From contig JAQTNM010000035.1 in the NCBI GenBank assembly GCA_028713875.1, forward strand, positions 1 through 10,373: a stretch of DNA of 10,373 bases, read 5' to 3'. The DNA is from Candidatus Omnitrophota bacterium. Its GTDB lineage: Bacteria; Omnitrophota; Gorgyraeia; Gygaellales; Profunditerraquicolaceae. The position numbers were made by a program, and so were the translations under genes. A model generated the notes under the pieces. The model was given only the letters and a program-made list of their open reading frames with translations, did not search any database and had not been told where the DNA came from. How positions within the stretch are numbered: position 1 is the stretch's first letter; each line of letters opens with the position of its first letter. Positions 1 to 7,275 of the stretch are shown here, in pieces.

Positions 1-774
1 ATCCATCATTGCCGGAGCAACGCCGCTTCCGGTAGAGGCCCCTCCGGATGTAGCGGAGGAGGAGGTCACAAAAGGATAGGTGCCGAAATCGATGTCTAAG
101 AACGTGCCCTGGGCACCCTCAAAAAGGATATCGGCTTTCCTGCGCATGGCGTAGTTTAACAAAAGCGGCGTATCGCAGATGTATCGGCTCAGCTGCCTGC
201 CATAACCCAGGTATTCCCTGTAGATCTTATCAAAATCAAATCCCGAATGTTTATATACCTTCTTGAAAATCTCGTTTTTCTCTTTCAGGTTATCCTTAAG
301 TTTATCGCGCAGGACCTGCGCATTAAGCAGGTCAACCATCCTTATCCCGCAGCGGTTTATTTTGTCGGCATAACAGGGGCCTATGCCTTTCCCGGTCGTG
401 CCTATTTTATGTGTCCGTTTTTGCTCGCGCAGCATGTCCAAGATCTTATGATAAGGAAGGATCACGTGAGCAAGGGATGAGATTTTGAGATTATCTTTTA
501 CGGGGATGCCGGCACAGGACAAATCCCGTATTTCTTTGATAAGCGCCTGCGGGTCAACTACTACGCCGTTGCCGATAACGCACACTTTGCCTTTATGCAG
601 TATCCCCGAAGGGATGAGATGAAAGATATATTCCCTGCCGTCCACCACCACCGTGTGCCCTGCGTTGCTGCCGCCCTGGTAGCGCACGATATAATCCACT
701 TTTCTGGAGAGTATATCGATGATCTTGCCTTTGCCTTCGTCTCCCCACTGCGCGCCTACGATAATTATATTCAT
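1..774 (-). CDS. purA: Adenylosuccinate synthetase, N-terminal 258 residues (cut by window edge)
   Basis: This enzyme joins IMP and aspartate using GTP to make adenylosuccinate, the first committed step from IMP to AMP, in the cytoplasm. The N-terminus reads MNIIIVGAQWGDEGKGK, the family GTP-binding loop with the catalytic Asp at residue 12. NAGHTVV follows with the catalytic His at residue 40. Further on come the IMP-binding TTGKGIGP segment, LFEGAQG, and the GTYPFVTSS / SGGASTGSG region. The family is usually about 425-430 residues, so roughly 60 percent is present and the C-terminus lies beyond base 1. The ATG at 774 is chosen because the family N-terminus starts exactly there and a GAGG motif lies about 9 bases upstream. 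It is the last gene of the block and is separated from its upstream neighbour by 110 bases containing a large palindrome. Identification is secure. Confidence 0.97.
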   Translation of the reverse strand, partial: MNIIIVGAQWGDEGKGKIIDILSRKVDYIVRYQGGSNAGHTVVVDGREYIFHLIPSGILHKGKVCVIGNGVVVDPQALIKEIRDLSCAGIPVKDNLKISSLAHVILPYHKILDMLREQKRTHKIGTTGKGIGPCYADKINRCGIRMVDLLNAQVLRDKLKDNLKEKNEIFKKVYKHSGFDFDKIYREYLGYGRQLSRYICDTPLLLNYAMRRKADILFEGAQGTFLDIDFGTYPFVTSSSATSGGASTGSGVAPAMMD

Positions 775-797
775 TATATTTTGTGTCCTCTTTTAAT

Positions 798-862
798 AAT
801 TTTGGGTTTTGCTGGAGCACGCATTAGAAAATTTTCAGCGTGCGCAAGCAAAATCCAAAATT
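798..862. repeat. 25-bp imperfect palindrome (hairpin) upstream of purA
   Basis: The arms at 798-822 and 838-862 are inverted copies of each other, matching at 22 of 25 positions, around a 15-base spacer (823-837). The spacer itself contains the 10-base palindrome gaaaattttc (827-836). In the mRNA sense the structure begins 22 bases after the stop codon of the condensing-enzyme gene. It ends 23 bases before the purA start, just ahead of the purA Shine-Dalgarno site. No run of U follows the 3' arm (it continues ATTAAAAG), so it does not look like a standard intrinsic terminator. It could be a mobile or REP-like palindromic unit, an mRNA stability or processing hairpin, or a control element for purA. 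No second copy was seen in this window. Confidence 0.8.
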
Positions 863-884
863 CTCAATGAGCCAAAATATATGC

Positions 885-2120
885 TTACGGATTCATGGTG
901 AATATCTGCTTGGCGATATCCGGGTATTTGGCGATAAACTTCAATTCGTCGTCCACCAGCGGCTTCTGGTTGTGGACGTTGGCGTAACGCACCAGCTCCA
1001 GGACCCTGGTAGCCTCCTGGTCGTCGTGAAATTCCACTTCTAATTTTTCATACACGTTGCGGAAACCCTTGATGCCGGAATATTCCCCGGCGGTGATTTT
1101 CCTGCCGGTCTCGATTATCTCCGGTTCTCCGCGGCCCAGCTCTTCAAAGTCGTATAATTCATAATTGCGCCTGTCCTTTAATGCTCCGTCGGCGTGGATA
1201 CCGGATTCGTGGGCAAATGCGTTTGCGCCTATTCCCGGCTGGTTTATGGGTATAGGCACGCCAAAGGCATAAGAAGCATATTTGCCTATTTTCCAGGCCA
1301 TCTTTAAATTGACATTCTCATCCAGAGAATAACCCTGCATGCCGCTACCGTATTTTATAGCCAGGATCACAGATACCAGGTCTGCGTTTCCGGCCCGCTC
1401 GCCCATCCCGTTAACGCAAGTATTGATATAGGCATCCTGACCCGCATCATTGGCTGCCTTGGCCCCGGCGATGGAATTGGCTACCACTAACCCCAGATCG
1501 TTATGGCAGTGGATTTCAACAGGCATCTTTACCGCATCAACCAGCTCTTTGACGCGCTCATAGATCGTAAAAGGAGTGTCGCAGCCCAGGGTATCGCAAT
1601 AACGCAGCCTGTCTGCGCCTGCTTTTTTCGCGGCCCGGGCAAACTCACTCAGGTAATCCATTTTGGTGCGCGATGCGTCTTCCGCGTTTACGCCGATAGA
1701 TTCGGCTCCCGATTCACGCGCTTCTTTAACCGCCTCGCTCATTTCACTTATCACCGAAGCGTAATCGAGCTTGCCTTTAAACTTATGCACAATCATCTGC
1801 TCGGAAGTGGATATGGAAAGATTCAGGTGCTTTATCTGCGGCACCAGCTTAAAAGCGGTCTTGACGTCCTCTTTAATGGCCCTGACCCATCCTTCCAGCC
1901 TGGTAGATTTAAGCGCCCCCCTTTTAACCAGCTCAAGGTTGGCATTAAGGTAGTTGGTTTCATGGTGCGTGACCGGAAAGCCGAATTCCGACTGAAAAAT
2001 CCCCATCTCATTCAGATAAAGGTTGATCATCGTCTTTTCCAGCTTGGAAAGGCAGATGCGGGAAGTCTGGACTCCGTCGCGATTGGTGACATCAATAATA
2101 TAAATCCTGGGCTTAGGCAT
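885..2120 (-). CDS. Homocitrate synthase/isopropylmalate synthase-family condensing enzyme (411 aa)
   Basis: This is a DRE-TIM metallolyase that condenses acetyl-CoA with a 2-oxo acid. Visible motifs are DVTNRDGVQ (residues 10-18, the family RDG signature in a variant form), HCHNDLG (204-210) with its metal-binding histidines, VNGMGERAGNADL (236-248) and AHESGIHADG (303-312). There is no room for the long LeuA leucine-sensing C-terminal domain, so the size fits homocitrate synthase, citramalate synthase or Re-citrate synthase better than standard LeuA. The substrate cannot be fixed from sequence alone. The frame is open back to 2246, but the ATG at 2120 is preferred. An AAGGAG site lies 6 bases upstream of it, the family N-terminus begins there, and the extension would overlap the preceding gene. 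It is separated from that gene by 49 bases. Confidence 0.88.
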   Translation of the reverse strand: MPKPRIYIIDVTNRDGVQTSRICLSKLEKTMINLYLNEMGIFQSEFGFPVTHHETNYLNANLELVKRGALKSTRLEGWVRAIKEDVKTAFKLVPQIKHLNLSISTSEQMIVHKFKGKLDYASVISEMSEAVKEARESGAESIGVNAEDASRTKMDYLSEFARAAKKAGADRLRYCDTLGCDTPFTIYERVKELVDAVKMPVEIHCHNDLGLVVANSIAGAKAANDAGQDAYINTCVNGMGERAGNADLVSVILAIKYGSGMQGYSLDENVNLKMAWKIGKYASYAFGVPIPINQPGIGANAFAHESGIHADGALKDRRNYELYDFEELGRGEPEIIETGRKITAGEYSGIKGFRNVYEKLEVEFHDDQEATRVLELVRYANVHNQKPLVDDELKFIAKYPDIAKQIFTMNP

Positions 2121-2126
2121 ATACGG

Positions 2127-2132
2127 CTCCTT
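2127..2132 (-). promoter_or_regulatory. Shine-Dalgarno site fixing the condensing-enzyme start
   Basis: AAGGAG in the mRNA sense, 6 bases before the ATG at 2120. It supports this start over the in-frame ATG at 2246, which lies inside the preceding gene. Confidence 0.8.
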
Positions 2133-2169
2133 TACCCTGCCTTTGATTGACACTAGGGCGGGGTTTATT

Positions 2170-3903
2170 CTATCTATTGAATATTTTTTTGAAGTCTTCT
2201 TTATTCGGCACCCCTTCGGTGCTGAATATCTGCCGGTTATCCACAAGATAAGTGGGCCCGGACATAATGCTCAGTTCTTTATTCAGGCTTATATTTTCCC
2301 GTAAAAGCCCCGCGCCTTCAGGGCCCCTGGCGCAGGTCATTATTTTAGCGGCATCAGCCCCTCCCAGACAATCCTGCCACCATGAACTGCCGATGTTGCG
2401 GCTGCGGCAACTTATGTAATCAAAAAATGACTCCGGATAGTATTTCTTCACGCAAAGTGAGCGCATATACTCTTCAACTTCCGCTTTACCCTGGCCGGCA
2501 TCAAAACTGCCGTTTTTCTCCACTGCCAGGAAATGAATGACAGGCTGGAATCCTGTAATGGCTTCCAATAACCCGGGAGTCTTCTTGTCATAAAGGCTGA
2601 GTGACACATCCAGTTTGCCTTTTTCATTTTTCCTGTCCAGGAAATAACCTATGCCGCCAAGCTGCGGGCTGACCATATAGAAATCGCCTTTAAGGACTAA
2701 ATTCCCTTTTAAATCGTCAAAATTATCCTCTTTTTCTATTTCCCGCCCTAAAAGATAGACGGGCAGGAACTTCAGGTCCAGGTCTTTGATAATCTTTTTA
2801 GCGCGTGACTGCCGGGGGTAATATAAATAAGATACTCTGGCTCCGGGGAAATATGCCGTGAGATTACGGATCGTCCTTTGCGGATCGCAGGTATTGCATG
2901 CCTGGGGCACGATAACCAGCAGACTGACTTTTCGGGGCTTGTTGAAAATACAGCGTGCCTGCATTAGGCCGGGGTCCATGCATGCGCCAAAGAAGCGGTC
3001 CTTTTTACAGTTGGCATCCGAAAAGCACCGCGGCAGTATTTTCAGTATATCGGGATCATCTTTTATTTTATCAGATAGCCGCAGCTCATCGGCCTTATAT
3101 TTGGTTATCCTGTTATCCTCTATTGTCAAAGACAGCTTGCCTAAACGCCTGCCCTGCCAGGATGGCTTTAAGATTATGGTATTGCCTACTTTAGCGGGAA
3201 TATGTTCCTGCATGCGACCTTGGCTGGTAATCACGACGTCTATACCCGGGATGTCCCGGATAATTTTTAAGTCCTGGTTTTCACCAAGGCGGCTCAAAAG
3301 CAAAATGAACTTAACGCCCTTGGCCTTCAGTTCATTTACAGCCTTTTGTACCGCCTGCTTTGGGTCAGCGATATCAAAAGCACCGCCTGCCTTCTGCCTT
3401 GCGTAAGGGCTGATTACGCCGATAATGCCGATCTTAATGCCCTTTATCTCCTTAACAACGTAGGGCGATATTCCCGGAGATTTTATATTGGCCGAAATAA
3501 AATGCAATTTGCTTTTAGCCATAATCTCGCGGAGGAACTTCCCGCCGAAATTAAATTCGTCGGCGGATATATTAACCGCGTCGTAGCGCATCAGCTCCAT
3601 TGCCTTTAGGTTTAGGAGGCTGCGCTGCATATCCAGTTCGGTATTCTGCGTATATTCATCCATCAGGCCTGCCGCAAGGAATGCGCCTGAATCTACAAGC
3701 AGGACATCGGGAGTCTCCTGGCGTATGGATTTAACAAGCACCGCTCTGCGCGCAATTCCGCCATCAGGCTCAACGGGGCAGTTGCAGGGATAAAGCATGG
3801 CGTGCGTATCCCCGGAATATAATACGGTGATATCCTGAGCAGCCAAAGCAACGCAGGGAATATTCAAAATGAAAATGGCTGCCGCGATTTTTTTGAGCAT
3901 CAT
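2170..3903 (-). CDS. Exported fusion: degenerate 5'-nucleotidase-like metallophosphoesterase plus thioredoxin-like domains (577 aa)
   Basis: Residues 1-22 form a Sec signal peptide (MMLKKIAAAIFIL, then VALA-A), so the protein is probably periplasmic. Residues 24-280 follow the UshA/SoxB-type metallophosphoesterase pattern, with GDTH at 31-34, CNCP at 40-43, GGIARR at 48-53 and VDSG at 70-73. The usual GNHE block is SADEF (113-117), the usual SHLG is SRLG (204-207), and the usual GGHSH is TSQGR (226-230), so most metal ligands are missing. Residues 325-400 look thioredoxin-like, with a C336-N-T-C339 pair and a possible cis-proline P381. Residues 455-577 resemble the helical insert and end of DsbA/GILT-type proteins, with conserved-looking Cys 484, 499, 512 and 524 and GPTYL at 549-553. 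The start overlaps the serA stop by 4 bases (ATGA); a second ATG follows at once. The real substrate is unknown; a redox or binding role is inferred. Confidence 0.72.
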   Translation of the reverse strand: MMLKKIAAAIFILNIPCVALAAQDITVLYSGDTHAMLYPCNCPVEPDGGIARRAVLVKSIRQETPDVLLVDSGAFLAAGLMDEYTQNTELDMQRSLLNLKAMELMRYDAVNISADEFNFGGKFLREIMAKSKLHFISANIKSPGISPYVVKEIKGIKIGIIGVISPYARQKAGGAFDIADPKQAVQKAVNELKAKGVKFILLLSRLGENQDLKIIRDIPGIDVVITSQGRMQEHIPAKVGNTIILKPSWQGRRLGKLSLTIEDNRITKYKADELRLSDKIKDDPDILKILPRCFSDANCKKDRFFGACMDPGLMQARCIFNKPRKVSLLVIVPQACNTCDPQRTIRNLTAYFPGARVSYLYYPRQSRAKKIIKDLDLKFLPVYLLGREIEKEDNFDDLKGNLVLKGDFYMVSPQLGGIGYFLDRKNEKGKLDVSLSLYDKKTPGLLEAITGFQPVIHFLAVEKNGSFDAGQGKAEVEEYMRSLCVKKYYPESFFDYISCRSRNIGSSWWQDCLGGADAAKIMTCARGPEGAGLLRENISLNKELSIMSGPTYLVDNRQIFSTEGVPNKEDFKKIFNR

Positions 3904-5486
3904 ATCCTTATAACCTTGACTTCCAGTATATTCTCGGTGTTTTTTATCTTGTCCAATGCCTGCGCCGACACCTGGCTGTCTACGTTCAATACCGTGATGG
4001 CCTTGCCTTCGGGCTTCTCCCGGCCGAAGGTCATGGCTGCTATATTGATGTTATGCTTGCCCAGGATCGTCCCTAAATTACCGATTATCCCGGACCTGTC
4101 CCAGTTCTGGATGAAGATCAATTCGCCGGCCGGGGATATCTCTACATAGTAATTGTCTATCTTGACGATACGCGGCTGTTTGTTGGGGGAAAGCGTGCCG
4201 TAAATGCTCCTGGTTTCTTTATCGGTGGTAATCTCCAGCCCGATCAGGTTCACAAATTCCTCTTCCTTGGACGATTTTGACTCTTTTATCTTGATGCCCC
4301 TTTCCTTGGCTAAAGAAATGGCATTTATAAAATTTACCGTCTCCTTCAGGATAGGCGAAAGTATGCCTTTGGCCAAAGCCATGGTCAGGGTGCTTAAATC
4401 GTATTGGGTGATCTGGCCGCTGTAAGTTATGTCAAGCTGCTCAAACCTTCCCTCTGCCAGCTGTCCGGAGAACATCCCCATCTTTTCGGCTAAATTGATA
4501 TACGGGTCAAGGATCTTGCAGACATCCGCTTCCACGCAAGGGTAATTCGCGGCATTGCGTATGCCTTTGCCAAGGAGCGCATCGCGCACGATCTCAGCGA
4601 CTACAATGGCAACGTTGACCTGCGCCTCTTCGGTAGAAGCGCCTAAGTGCGGAGTGACGACGACGTTCTCCAGTTTAAGCAGTTCGCTCTCCGGGGAAAC
4701 CGGCTCTTTTTCAAAAACATCCATCGCCGCTCCCGCAACCTTGCCGTCCTTGATCGCCTTTATCAAGGCTGTTTCATCTATGATGCCGCCGCGGGCGCAA
4801 TTAATTACGCGCACGCCCTTCTTCATCAGGCCAAACTGCGCATCCGATATCATATGCCTGGTCTCTTCGGTAAGAGGGGTATGCACCGAGATATAATCGG
4901 AGCGTTCCAGCAATTCCTTCAGCTCAACTATCTCTATGCCCATGCTCTCTGCAGCCTTGCGCGATAAAAACGGGTCATATGCCAGGACCTTCATACCAAA
5001 AGAGAGCGCGCGCCTGGCCAGCTCAGAACCGATCTTGCCCAGGCCCACTATGCCTAATACCTTATCGTAGATCTCAACGCCCATGAATTTGGAGCGCTTC
5101 CATTCCCCTTTTTTGGTGGAAGTATTGGCCTGCGGTATATTGCGCGAGAGCGCCAGGATCATGCTCATGGTATGCTCTGCCGTAGAAATGGTATTGCCGG
5201 TCGGGGTATTCATAACGATGATGCCTTTCTGCGTAGCTGCTTCTAAATCCACGTTATCCAGCCCCACTCCGGCCCGGCCGATCGCCTTCAGGTTGACTGC
5301 GGCAGCGATAATATCCTTGGTGACTTTGGTTGCGCTCCTTACTATAAGCGCATCGTAATCCTTGATGGCCTCTTTCAAGGCCTCGGGTTTTAATTCGGTT
5401 TTAACGTCAACCTGGAGTTCTTTGACATCTTTAAGGATCTTGAGACCCTCTTCCGACAGCGGGTCGCTGACTAATATCTTGATCAT
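3900..5486 (-). CDS. serA: D-3-phosphoglycerate dehydrogenase, long ACT-domain form (528 aa)
   Basis: This enzyme oxidises 3-phosphoglycerate to 3-phosphohydroxypyruvate with NAD, the first step of serine synthesis. The NAD-binding loop is GLGKIG (148-153), with the acidic residue D171 that favours NAD. Catalytic residues are visible as R232 in CARGG, E261 in EKEP and H280 in TPHLGAS. After the catalytic part (about 1-310) comes the intervening ASB-type domain (about 315-450), then a C-terminal ACT domain (about 455-528). This is the roughly 525-residue architecture of Bacillus and Mycobacterium enzymes, where serine can bind the regulatory domains. The start at 5486 has a strong AGGAGG 8 bases upstream. 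It follows the aminotransferase gene by 12 bases and overlaps the next gene by 4, so the two serine genes look translationally linked. Confidence 0.96.
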   Translation of the reverse strand: MIKILVSDPLSEEGLKILKDVKELQVDVKTELKPEALKEAIKDYDALIVRSATKVTKDIIAAAVNLKAIGRAGVGLDNVDLEAATQKGIIVMNTPTGNTISTAEHTMSMILALSRNIPQANTSTKKGEWKRSKFMGVEIYDKVLGIVGLGKIGSELARRALSFGMKVLAYDPFLSRKAAESMGIEIVELKELLERSDYISVHTPLTEETRHMISDAQFGLMKKGVRVINCARGGIIDETALIKAIKDGKVAGAAMDVFEKEPVSPESELLKLENVVVTPHLGASTEEAQVNVAIVVAEIVRDALLGKGIRNAANYPCVEADVCKILDPYINLAEKMGMFSGQLAEGRFEQLDITYSGQITQYDLSTLTMALAKGILSPILKETVNFINAISLAKERGIKIKESKSSKEEEFVNLIGLEITTDKETRSIYGTLSPNKQPRIVKIDNYYVEISPAGELIFIQNWDRSGIIGNLGTILGKHNINIAAMTFGREKPEGKAITVLNVDSQVSAQALDKIKNTENILEVKVIRI

Positions 5487-5494
5487 TGAAAAAA

Positions 5495-5501
5495 CCTCCT
5501 A
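5495..5501 (-). promoter_or_regulatory. Shine-Dalgarno site of serA merged with upstream stop codon
   Basis: The sequence TAGGAGG in the mRNA sense contains both the TAG stop of the aminotransferase gene and the AGGAGG site of serA, 8 bases before its ATG. This arrangement favours re-use of the terminating ribosome. Confidence 0.8.
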
Positions 5502-6635
5502 TTTAAGGAATACTTCCTCGGCTGCCTTAACCCCTGAGCCCACATTGAATTTATATCCCATCTGGGCCAGGACTTTCTCCAGGCAGGAAATTCCTGCGAT
5601 AATGTCGAATTCTTCAATAAAGCCCATATGAGCGATCCTGAAGACCTTGCCTTTTAATTCTGCCTGTCCGCCGGCCATGGTTATGCCGTAAGTATCGCGC
5701 ATGGTCTTGACCAGCTTCTCTCCGTCTATGCCCGCGGGGACGTTGACCGCGGTGACCACGTCAGAACCGGCAGAGGGCGCAAAAAGCGTCAGGCCCAGCG
5801 CCTTTACTGCCGCACGAGCAGCCTCAGCCATTTTGCGATGACGGCTAAAAACATTTTCCAGGCCGTCGGTTTTCATCATCCTGAGGCTTTCGTTTAAAGC
5901 AATGACCAGGGAAATTGCCGGGGTAAAGGGCGTATCTGTTTTCTCAAGCGCCTTTTTGGCTTTCTTCAGATCAAAATAATATTTGGGGCATTTTGAATCA
6001 TTGGCCATATTGAAGGCCTTGGCAGATACCGAGACCAACCCCAGACCCGGGGGAAGCATCAACCCTTTTTGCGAGCCTGAAACAACCACATCAACGTCCC
6101 AGTCATCGCTCTTAAGGTCTATTGCGCCCAGGCTGCTGATGGCATCCACGACCAGAACCGCGCCGGTATCCTTGACTACCTGGCCTATCGCTCTTATGTC
6201 ATTGGTTACTCCGGTTGAGGTTTCGCACTGCGTAGTAAAAACCGCTTTTATTTTAGGGTTGGCTTTCAGCCTGCCGGCTATTTCCGCGGGCTCAACCGCT
6301 TTGCCCCACTCAACGTTGATAACTTCAGGAATGATACCGTAGCTCTTGCAAATCTCGGTCCATCTTTCGCCGAATTTTCCGCCTTCAACGGTTATGGCAA
6401 CATCGCCGGCAGACAATAAGTTTACTACCGCCGCCTCCATCGCGCCGGTGCCGGATGAAGCCAGGATAAAAACGTCGTTTTTCGTCTGGAATACGTATTT
6501 CAGGCCTTCGCCAGCTTCCTTTAAAATAGTCTGGAATTGCGGTGTGCGGTGATGGATAATCGGCCTGCTCATCGCTTCGGTTACCTGCGGCGGCAGGGGA
6601 GTTGGTCCCGGGGTCATTAGATAATTCTTTCTCAT
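5499..6635 (-). CDS. Class V (alanine-glyoxylate/serine-pyruvate type) aminotransferase, probable phosphoserine aminotransferase (378 aa)
   Basis: This is a PLP enzyme of the class V, fold type I group. The N-terminal LMTPGPTPLPP (6-16) and HHRTPQF (28-34) are typical of the alanine-glyoxylate/serine-pyruvate branch. SSGTGAMEA (60-68) binds the PLP phosphate, D164 in VVDAISS contacts the ring nitrogen, and K190 in SGSQKG is the Schiff-base lysine. It does not look like canonical SerC. Its position directly before serA suggests it converts 3-phosphohydroxypyruvate and glutamate to phosphoserine, as proposed for similar serA-linked enzymes; this is inference, and glyoxylate or pyruvate could be the true acceptor. 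The frame stays open to 6704, inside clpP, but the ATG at 6635 is preferred for its AGGAGG site 9 bases upstream and because the conserved N-terminus starts there. Confidence 0.9.
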   Translation of the reverse strand: MRKNYLMTPGPTPLPPQVTEAMSRPIIHHRTPQFQTILKEAGEGLKYVFQTKNDVFILASSGTGAMEAAVVNLLSAGDVAITVEGGKFGERWTEICKSYGIIPEVINVEWGKAVEPAEIAGRLKANPKIKAVFTTQCETSTGVTNDIRAIGQVVKDTGAVLVVDAISSLGAIDLKSDDWDVDVVVSGSQKGLMLPPGLGLVSVSAKAFNMANDSKCPKYYFDLKKAKKALEKTDTPFTPAISLVIALNESLRMMKTDGLENVFSRHRKMAEAARAAVKALGLTLFAPSAGSDVVTAVNVPAGIDGEKLVKTMRDTYGITMAGGQAELKGKVFRIAHMGFIEEFDIIAGISCLEKVLAQMGYKFNVGSGVKAAEEVFLK

Positions 6636-6644
6636 TAGCTGAGT

Positions 6645-6651
6645 CCTCCTA
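6645..6651 (-). promoter_or_regulatory. Shine-Dalgarno site of the aminotransferase, merged with the clpP stop
   Basis: TAGGAGG in the mRNA sense holds the clpP TAG stop and an AGGAGG 9 bases before the ATG at 6635. It decides the aminotransferase start against the longer open frame and repeats the layout seen before serA. Confidence 0.8.
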
Positions 6652-7254
6652 TTTTTTCTGATGGACGATGACTTCGTCGATAAGCCCGTAGCTCTTCGCC
6701 TCATCGCTGGTCATGAAATAATCGCGGTCGCTGTCTTTCTGAATTTTTTCTAAAGGCTGGCCTGTGTGCTTGGATAATATCGCGTTAATCTTGTCGCGCA
6801 TTTTCAGGATCTCCTTGGCATGGATAGAAATATCCGCAGCCACGCCTTCAATCCCGCCCCAGGGCTGATGTATCATGATCCGCGAATTAGGCAGGGCAAA
6901 ACGCTTTCCCCTGGTGCCGGCTGCCAGGATAATCGCGCCCATGCTTGAGGCCTGGCCCACGCAGTAAGTGGCTACGTCGCATTTGACGAACTGCATGGTA
7001 TCGTATATGGCCATCCCCGCGGTCACCGAGCCGCCGGGAGAATTGATATAAACGTTGATATCCTTGTTCATGTCTTCCATCTGCAGAAAAAGCATCTGGG
7101 CGATGATAAGATTGGCTACCATATCATCGATAGGGGTGCCGACAAAGATAATCCGGTCCTTAAGCAGGCGCGAATAGATATCGTAAGCCCGCTCATAACC
7201 GCGGCTGGTCTGTTCAATGACCATGGGAACCAAGGTCTGCATTTTCTCAGTCAT
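6649..7254 (-). CDS. clpP: ATP-dependent Clp protease proteolytic subunit (201 aa)
   Basis: ClpP is the serine peptidase chamber that degrades proteins fed to it by Clp ATPases such as ClpX or ClpA, in the cytoplasm. The complete catalytic triad is visible: S104 in GQASSMGA, H129 in MIHQP and D178 in SDRDYF. The spacings of 25 and 49 residues equal those of the E. coli enzyme. The conserved INSPGGSVTAG (70-80) and LPNSRIMIHQPWGG (121-134) blocks are present and the length is typical. The start at 7254 is preceded by a double purine site (GGAGGTGGAGG), whose first GGAGG is 6 bases from the ATG. It lies 21 bases after the trigger factor gene, the usual tig-clpP order, but the next gene is an aminotransferase rather than clpX, so its ATPase partner must be encoded elsewhere. 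Confidence 0.97.
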   Translation of the reverse strand: MTEKMQTLVPMVIEQTSRGYERAYDIYSRLLKDRIIFVGTPIDDMVANLIIAQMLFLQMEDMNKDINVYINSPGGSVTAGMAIYDTMQFVKCDVATYCVGQASSMGAIILAAGTRGKRFALPNSRIMIHQPWGGIEGVAADISIHAKEILKMRDKINAILSKHTGQPLEKIQKDSDRDYFMTSDEAKSYGLIDEVIVHQKK

Positions 7255-7275
7255 CCTCCACCTCCGTTTTATCCT

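Noticed and set aside
798..862. Reading the palindrome as a rho-independent terminator
   Set aside because: In the transcribed direction the 3' arm is followed by ATTAAAAG rather than a run of U, and the outer stem is AT-rich.
775..884. Possible promoter for purA in the 110-base gap
   Set aside because: TTG-containing hexamers and a TCTAAT-like box exist, but none are at the proper spacing of about 17 bases, and the palindrome occupies most of the gap.
1503..2150. 215-codon open frame on the plus strand
   Set aside because: It lies antisense to the clearly conserved condensing-enzyme gene, and its product shows no recognisable motif. It is best explained as a shadow of that gene's codon pattern.
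2134..2164. Small hairpin (8-base arms, 7 matching) in the gap before the condensing-enzyme gene
   Set aside because: The stem is short with a mismatch and a 15-base loop, close to what chance gives in GC-rich sequence. It has no U-tract and no known riboswitch features.
2121..2246. N-terminal extension of the condensing-enzyme frame back to an ATG at 2246
   Set aside because: The extra 42 residues have no family similarity and overlap the preceding gene. The ATG at 2120 has a well-placed AAGGAG and matches the family N-terminus.
6636..6704. N-terminal extension of the aminotransferase frame back to an ATG at 6704
   Set aside because: The extra 23 residues are basic and low in complexity and lie inside the clpP coding end. 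The AGGAGG site supports the ATG at 6635.
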